From Funneliformis mosseae (Eukaryota > Glomeromycota > Glomeromycetes > Glomerales > Glomeraceae): 12,840 nucleotides of DNA. The stretch is taken from the NCBI GenBank assembly GCA_910592005.1, contig CAJVPP010003016.1, forward strand, positions 1 to 12,840, read 5' to 3'. Positions within the stretch are counted from its first letter, which is position 1; every line of letters begins with the position of its first letter. This document shows, piece by piece, positions 8,225 through 12,840 of this stretch. A program made the translations under genes and the position numbers. The notes beneath the pieces were generated by a model. It was not told the origin of the DNA. It did not search any database and saw only the letters and a list, made by a program, of their open reading frames with translations.

Positions 8225-9528
8225 TCATATAGTATCAATATCTAGACATTCATATTCGTAATTAAAAGTTTTAGTTATAAATTTTACTATAATTTGTTGC
8301 ATTCTAAAAGAAGCTATCAAATATCCTCTTATATAACTTAATCTTGCTTCACTTATTATTCTATTATTTAATACACTAACTCCATTATAAATTTTATCTT
8401 TACCAATTACATTAATATATTTGCATAATTGTTCATATCTACTTTTAATGATACTTCTTATCTAATTGATTTATATTTTGTTTATATTTACACAAATAAA
8501 TATAATTTCTTTCTAATAATAATTCCACTGATTCCTTCTGTAACTTTTTATCAAAATCTTCTAAAGATATGTTCTAGATGTTTCATCCATTTACATGTAT
8601 AGTATACAAATTTCCAGAATAAAGTCCAATTAAATTAAATAATTTTAATTCAATTACAACACAATCTTGTTCTAAATTATTATCAGATAAAAAAAGATCT
8701 ATAAAAGCATAAGTAATCTTGTTATTTCACGAATTTTCATTATATTTCATAATTATTTGTAATTCAGAAATATATCTTATGGAAAAATTTCTTAATAGCA
8801 CTTCAATAGCCATATGAAAAACGTTCTCATTATATTCTTGATAAGATCTTAGTGCTTTACTTTAAAATTTCATCAATAAAAGATTGTAAATTTCCATTCA
8901 TCATTTCATAAAATATTTCATACTTCTTATAATTCTTAAATTAGTATAAAAAAATTTCGTTAATAAACATTATAAACATTATTAATAAAAATAAAATTAG
9001 AAAAATTAATTGGCATCACATGCAGTCTAACGACTGCCTCTCTTGTAATATAAATAAATATACAAGATATTGTAGTAATCCAATAAATAATTATTTTCAT
9101 ATATAAATTTATCAGAAAAGTCTTAATTATCCGCTTCTCAATCATCTTAAGATAACAATAAATATACCCTACCTCATGATTTGTTTTAATTATTTGTGAT
9201 AAAAATTCATTTTCTTCAACAGTAATTTCTGTTTTTTCTATAACTATATATTAAAATCATTAATTTAAAATTTATTAAAATCAAATAAATAATATGATCA
9301 TTTGTAAATTTCACCCTAAATCAAATACCTTTTTGTATAAATTCTATAATTGCTAGTGTTGGACCTGTTGTCAAACCATTTCTATAAAAATCTTCCTTTT
9401 GGAATGAGCTTCAGATATTTTTGACTTTTTTAATATTTCTAAATCTATTTCGTCTAGATTTAGTTCCTGTCTCGATAACATTGTTATTCAATAATTTTAC
9501 AAGATTTTTTTTTAAATGTAGTTTCCAT
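8225..9528 (-). pseudogene. SAM-like domain plus PD-(D/E)XK nuclease-like protein, broken
   Basis: Three exons can be read on the minus strand. Exon 1 (about 9528 or 9481 to 9329) has a SAM-like helical domain: LNLDEIDLEILKKSKIS, then after a one-base gap near 9403 FYRNGLTTGPTLAIIEFIQK. Exon 2 (9243-9173) reads IEKTEITVEENEFLSQIIKT. Exon 3 (8934-8225) reads KKYEIFYEMMNGNLQSF, FHMAIEVLLRNFSIRYISEL, then AFIDLFLSDNN and CVVIELKLFNLIGL, giving the Asp and the Glu-x-Lys of a PD-(D/E)XK active site, and ends at TGA 8225-8227. The introns (9328-9244; 9172-8935) have GT-AG ends and keep phase. Exon 3 has a TAA plus frame change, TGA twice where Trp fits, TAG, and a later frame break. From memory, similar SAM and PDDEXK_9-like proteins are expanded in arbuscular mycorrhizal fungi. 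The open frames at 8960-9145 (intron 2) and 9484-9687 are not genes. Confidence 0.7.
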
Positions 9529-9590
9529 TATAAAAAATGTTTCATCCAAAAGGAGATAAAAAAAAATTTTTTTATTTAGCAGAAAAGGCG

Positions 9591-9633
9591 GATTATCCAT
9601 CGGATAGATCGGATGGATAATCAGATATCTGAT
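9591..9633. repeat. Cluster of palindromes (hairpin plus 14-bp palindrome)
   Basis: GATTATCCATC (9591-9601) pairs perfectly with GATGGATAATC (9612-9622) around a 10-base loop. It is directly followed by the 14-bp perfect palindrome ATCAGATATCTGAT (9620-9633), which overlaps the right arm by three bases. GGAT/ATCC words recur through the whole stretch. G+C is higher than in the flanks. It may be the core of a short dispersed repeat or MITE-like element, but I could not identify outer ends. Confidence 0.6.
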
Positions 9634-9854
9634 GGATCTGATAAAAAACAGAATTTTTTTTATTAGAACGAACTTTCGATTTTTCACTTGATTTTTGCTT
9701 ATATTTGTAAAGGGTAAAAAAGTGGAACATCACCTTTATATATTTTACTGGATCAGTTTTAGAAATATGCTTTTAGGAAAAATAATAGCATCAAACGAAA
9801 ATCTGAGCATTTAAATGCACGATAAAGAGTGTATGCAATAATGCAGTTTAATGA

Positions 9855-11475
9855 ACTTTTTGACACTTAATTGCATGTTCCTTAGCTTGAGTTTAGTATA
9901 ATTCCTTGTTCCTTTGGTTCCACTTTTGACATTATATTATTTTGCTGCTCTCTAATATTGATCCACATATAGTGAATTGAAACGTAAGGTTAAGCATAAT
10001 TAATAGAATTTTTTTTTAGTTTTTCTTATTAAAAAGCCAATTTTGATTTTCTAGATCTTGACTCCCTTTTTGTCTCTCTTTATCAATCATACCTACGATT
10101 TGAGCTTATCGTAAACAAGTTAAGATTTGTTTTATCTTTAATGATATTTTTGTTGTAGATTTAGGAACAATTCACTCAAATAGATTTTTAATTGATAGAA
10201 TGAATGAGACAATTTGTTGATATTGAAAATCGGGCATATTTCCTTATAATAATCATTATCCAATGTTGGTTGGTATTCGGCTTGAAGTAATGCAAATGCA
10301 TTAGTATTTTTACAAGTTTATTTTCTATTATTGGAAGATATAATGTAAACCTTACAATTCTTGGTTTGGTATTAAGCACTTCAAGTCACTGGTAATTTCA
10401 ACTGGTGTATCAGGCATTTTACTGAAGTGGTAAGTCAATGTTTCACTTTTATCTATTCAAATAAAAAATATTTCTGACCTTTTTTTTAAACTTTCCTTTA
10501 TTATATCCATCAGGAAGCGAATATAAATGCTATAGAATGACTTGTACTTTATTCAGATTCACTGGATGTTGAAGCTGAATCAATAATTTCAGATCATAGA
10601 CCACTACCCGAATGGCCCGTTAAGGAGAAGTCAGATTTAGTGATATCTGAACTTCCACCCATCTTTAAAGGAGTTACATTTAATATAATCACATCAGTAA
10701 AAGTTAGTGTTATTGGAAAAATTAGTACGTAGTATGAACATTATGAATTATCAATTTGCTAATTATACTTATAAAAGAAAATTCAAACTTTTTTTTATTT
10801 TTATTTTCTTTTTAAAAAAAAAAAAAATAAATAAAAAATAAAAAAATAGGTTGTGGCAAATCAATATTAACGAACCAACTTCAGAACAAATTGAATTGGA
10901 TGGCATTGATATTATTACCATTGGTCTTTAAGACCTTTGAAGTAAAATTACTATTATTCTATTTTGTTCAACAACACGTTAAGGTAATTAATTATTTTAA
11001 ATGATCTTATTTATTATAACTCGGAAGTAAATGAAAAAAGAAAAAAAAAACAATTAAAAATTTTGTTTTATTAAGGAGCAATTTAATCCATTCAAAGAGT
11101 ATTATGACGCAACCTTATAGAATTAACTTCGAGAAGTTGACATCATTCAAGAAGATGCAGATAATGAAAATACAGATTCTACGTTAAACGAAAAATCACC
11201 TGTGAAAAGTGAATCGGTATCATAACAAAACAAGCGAGAGAAGTTGACACTTGATTCACCTGTCAATGAGAATGGAAGTAATTTTCACAAGATCAACAAT
11301 TAATAGTATTAGCAAGAGCATTAGTACGAATTTTTAAATTGATTATAATGGATGAAGCAACAGTCAGTGTAGATTTAAGATTGATTATTTATTTCAAACT
11401 ACAATAAGAGAAGAATTTAAAGATTCGATAGTATTAACCATTAATTTCTTATAAATATGATACGATATTAAAGAA
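9855..11475 (+). pseudogene. YOR1/MRP-like ABC transporter (ABCC), C-terminal half, dead
   Basis: Exons read through the end of TMD2 and NBD2. About 9855-9983: FLVPLVPLLTLYYFAAL, then SELK. 10055-10110: LDSLF. 10159-10429: LGTIHS, RFLIDRMNE, NRAYFLIIIIQCWL, GIRLEVM, VTGNFNWCIRHFTEV. 10514-10724: EANINAIE, SDSLDVEAESI, PLPEWP. 10850-10983: Walker A remnant CGKSIL, EQIELDGIDIITIGL, LFNNTL. 11076-11475: PFKEYYDATL, LREVDIIQEDADNENTDS, LDSPVNENGS, signature FSQDQQLIVLARALVR, Walker B LIIMDEATVSVD, QTTIREEFKDSIVLTI. The family exports organic anions or drugs across a membrane using ATP. The N-terminal half (TMD1, NBD1) is absent upstream. In-frame stops, frame changes and a loss of about 10 nt after KITII kill it. 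Five introns (9984-10054, 10111-10158, 10430-10513, 10725-10849, 10984-11075) keep GT-AG ends. The start at 9855 is approximate. Confidence 0.88.
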
Positions 11476-11738
11476 ATTAATATTAAAAAACATACCAAAA
11501 AAGTATAAAATATAAAACTTAAACTATATTTAATAAATGCAATAATAAAATCATTATAATATTGATTTGATGATATTATAATAATATTAAATTAATATTA
11601 TATTAATAATATTATAATAATATGATTTTAATAACATTAAGATAATAATAATAATATTTATTTAATATCTAAATGAACAAAGAATGAAATCAATAAAAAG
11701 GTGGATGGATCATTGAAAAAAAAAAATTAATACCGTAC
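11476..11738. other. Low-complexity AT DNA between converging gene fragments
   Basis: AAT/ATT-type repeats and overlapping inverted runs (densest at 11540-11670) fill the space between the end of the ABC pseudogene and the last visible exon of the HGD fragment. From 11738 leftwards the minus strand starts as an intron (GTACGG), but no third HGD exon can be found here or further left. Confidence 0.7.
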
Positions 11739-11996
11739 CTTCGTTGATTATTTTTACGGTCTACTGTAAACGCAGTTCCTGAAAGCTGTTCTGCGTAAAG
11801 GCCGTATTGACATTTTTGTATTCTGACCTATGGAAAAAAATAAATTCAGAATTGATATTTAAAGGAGACTATTAAAATTATAAGTAGTTAAACTTGCACC
11901 CTTTGGTAATGCGTCTTTCAAAGCTTCGGAAGTAAAATGATTTCCGAACCCTTCCATATAGTCATATGGATCAGCTTTATTGGACATTTTACTCAT
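11739..11996 (-). pseudogene. HGD: Homogentisate 1,2-dioxygenase, N-terminal two exons only
   Basis: HGD opens the aromatic ring of homogentisate to 4-maleylacetoacetate in tyrosine and phenylalanine breakdown. Exon 1 runs from ATG (11994-11996) to 11900 and encodes MSKMSNKADPYDYMEGFGNH, then FTSEALKDALPK. Intron 11899-11828 (72 nt, GTGCAA...CATAG) splits a Gly codon. Exon 2 (11827-11739) gives GQNT and, after a frame break of a few missing bases, QKCQYGLYAEQLSGTAFTVD, both strongly conserved N-terminal family motifs. It ends at a GT donor (11738). The catalytic C-terminal region with the iron ligands is not in the window; the following sequence is AT repeats and then the ABC pseudogene. No nonsense codons are seen. 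It is divergent from ETFA with 272 bp between the starts. Truncation makes it a relic unless the assembly is wrong here. Confidence 0.85.
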
Positions 11997-12268
11997 TTTA
12001 TTAAGAAATAAATCGTGTGAAAATATTTCTTTGCTTTAGATATGATGATATGATCCATGTTGCATCCGTTTAAGCTAATTTGAGCACATGACTGTATCAA
12101 AATTTAGATTTCCCATATAAATAGAAATTTTAATTATGTCATGTGATAAAAAAAGTTACAGAAGAAATTTCGCAGATTAGATTACATATTATCGTTATCT
12201 AAAGAAAATAGATAAATGTAACACATTGATTGAAACTGGGGGATAATCAAATATCCCGACTTTTCATA
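11997..12268. promoter_or_regulatory. Divergent intergenic region between HGD and ETFA
   Basis: The 272 bp between the two divergent start codons would have to hold the promoters of both. It is less AT-biased than the neutral blocks and has no open frame. I see no unambiguous TATA box or named activator site. The assignment follows only from gene orientation. Confidence 0.4.
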
Positions 12269-12784
12269 ATGTTTTCTCTACGAAGAGTATCTACTCAGAT
12301 CATTAACAAAAGAACCTTATCTGGGGTAATTAATTTACGTAATAAATTCAAATTGAATGCTTAGGGTAATAATTCTAATTAATATAATAGATTCGACCTA
12401 TTCTTTGTCTTCGTGGTTATGCAACTGCTCAAGACATTTCATCTTTGCTTCTCGTCGATCACAAAAATAAAGCTATTGCGAGTTCTACATTAAATGCGTT
12501 CACAGCTGCTTCAAAACTCGGTGGTAATGTGATTGCCTTGTTGCTGGTGAAGGTCCTGATCCTATAGTTTCAGAGGTTTCCAAAATTAAAGGTGTTTCCA
12601 AAGTTCTCGTAGCGAAAGATAAAGTTTACGAGCACGGAATTGCAGAAGTTTATGCACCTTTACTTGCGTCAACTCAAAAACAGTTAAAGTTTACGCATTT
12701 GATAGCTCCTCATTCAGCATTTGGTAAAAATATTATGCCTCGGACGTTATTGGTATCGAATCGCCGGATGCTCCAATTTTTCAG
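12269..12784 (+). pseudogene. ETFA: Electron transfer flavoprotein alpha subunit, 5' part with two frame breaks
   Basis: ETF alpha, with ETF beta and FAD, carries electrons from acyl-CoA and other dehydrogenases to ETF-ubiquinone oxidoreductase in the mitochondrial matrix. Exon 1 (12269-12325) encodes MFSLRRVSTQIINKRTLSG, an Arg/Ser-rich leader typical of mitochondrial import. Intron 12326-12390 (65 nt, GTAATT...TAATAG). Exon 2 starts 12391: IRPILCLRGYATAQDISSLL, then NAFTAASKLGGNVIAL. One base is missing at 12540/12541; in the next frame AGEGPDPIVSEVSKIKGVSK, VLVAKDKVYEHG, TQKQLKFTHLIAPHSAFGKN and MPR follow. At about 12742 roughly 11 conserved codons are missing and the frame changes again to DVIGIESPDAPIFQ. 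CAG/GTATTT at 12784/12785 is a good donor; the remaining exons, including the FAD-binding domain, lie beyond the window. No nonsense codons occur outside the shifts, so a recent break or an assembly error are both possible. Confidence 0.9.
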
Positions 12785-12840
12785 GTATTTATTTCTCATG
12801 AAGCGAACTTATACAATGAATGATTTTACTCATATACAAT
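12785..12840 (+). other. Start of ETFA intron 2
   Basis: A GTATTT donor follows the CAG that ends the DVIGIESPDAPIFQ segment. The sequence then turns AT-rich and non-coding up to the window edge. The acceptor is not in the window. Confidence 0.65.

Noticed and set aside
8960..9145. 61-codon minus-strand open frame
   Set aside because: It lies inside the AT-rich interval that separates exon 2 and exon 3 of the nuclease relic, reads as hydrophobic low-complexity sequence, and shows no family resemblance.
9484..9687. 67-codon minus-strand open frame
   Set aside because: It runs through the palindrome cluster and A/T homopolymers; only its last 14 codons (METTFKKKSCKIIE) may belong to the start of the SAM/nuclease relic.
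10188..10379. 63-codon minus-strand open frame
   Set aside because: It is the antisense shadow of an ABC transporter TMD2 exon that is recognisable on the plus strand.
1..12840. Alternative genetic code (TGA as Trp) or mitochondrial origin explaining the stops
   Set aside because: TAA and TAG also interrupt frames, TGA replaces Arg as well as Trp, and the window has spliceosomal-type introns in nuclear gene families (HGD, ETFA, ABCC) plus a Ty3-type element.
1..12840. rRNA, tRNA, CRISPR array or riboswitch
   Set aside because: No cloverleaf with matching arms, rRNA core motif or regularly spaced direct repeats was found on either strand by eye.

Overview
The window looks like nuclear DNA of a very AT-rich, repeat-laden fungus. 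An arbuscular mycorrhizal fungus (Glomeromycotina) is my best guess. The reasons are short GT-AG introns (about 50-125 nt, one possibly 238 nt), fungal-type metabolic genes, a Ty3/gypsy relic carrying a Tc1-type DNA transposon, and a gene relic joining a SAM-like domain to a PD-(D/E)XK nuclease domain of the kind I associate with Rhizophagus-like genomes. The assignment is an inference; no rRNA or other marker is present.

Layout. 1-2423: decayed Ty3/gypsy gag-protease-RT relic. 2424-3741: complete-ended but dead Tc1-type transposon with matching terminal inverted repeats and TA flanks, transposase on the minus strand. 3744-6046: extremely AT-rich, almost CpG-free DNA with at most weak traces of old coding sequence. 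6047-7141: two head-to-tail copies of an unidentified unit of about 545 bp. 7142-8224: AT-rich spacer. 8225-9528 (minus): SAM/PD-(D/E)XK nuclease pseudogene in three exons. 9591-9633: small palindrome cluster. About 9855-11475 (plus): pseudogene of a YOR1/MRP-like ABC transporter (end of TMD2 plus NBD2) whose introns are still recognisable. 11476-11738: low-complexity AT DNA. 11739-11996 (minus): first two exons of homogentisate 1,2-dioxygenase, with nothing after them. 12269-12840 (plus): 5' part of the electron transfer flavoprotein alpha subunit gene, running off the window, with two frame breaks.

The most notable signal is mutational. The two tandem copies differ by roughly 60 transitions and about one transversion (hand count). 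Nearly all premature stops in the retrotransposon, the transposase, the nuclease and the ABC transporter can be reached from a plausible sense codon by a single C-to-T or G-to-A change, and several key residues are lost the same way (protease DTG to DTE, zinc-knuckle Cys to Tyr, transposase Glu to Lys, Walker A Gly to Ser). Together with CpG depletion in the AT-rich blocks, this resembles repeat-induced point mutation or intense methyl-cytosine deamination. The HGD and ETFA fragments are broken by indels and truncation instead.

I see no intact, confidently functional protein-coding gene in the window. ETFA is the closest to intact, and its breaks could be assembly errors.
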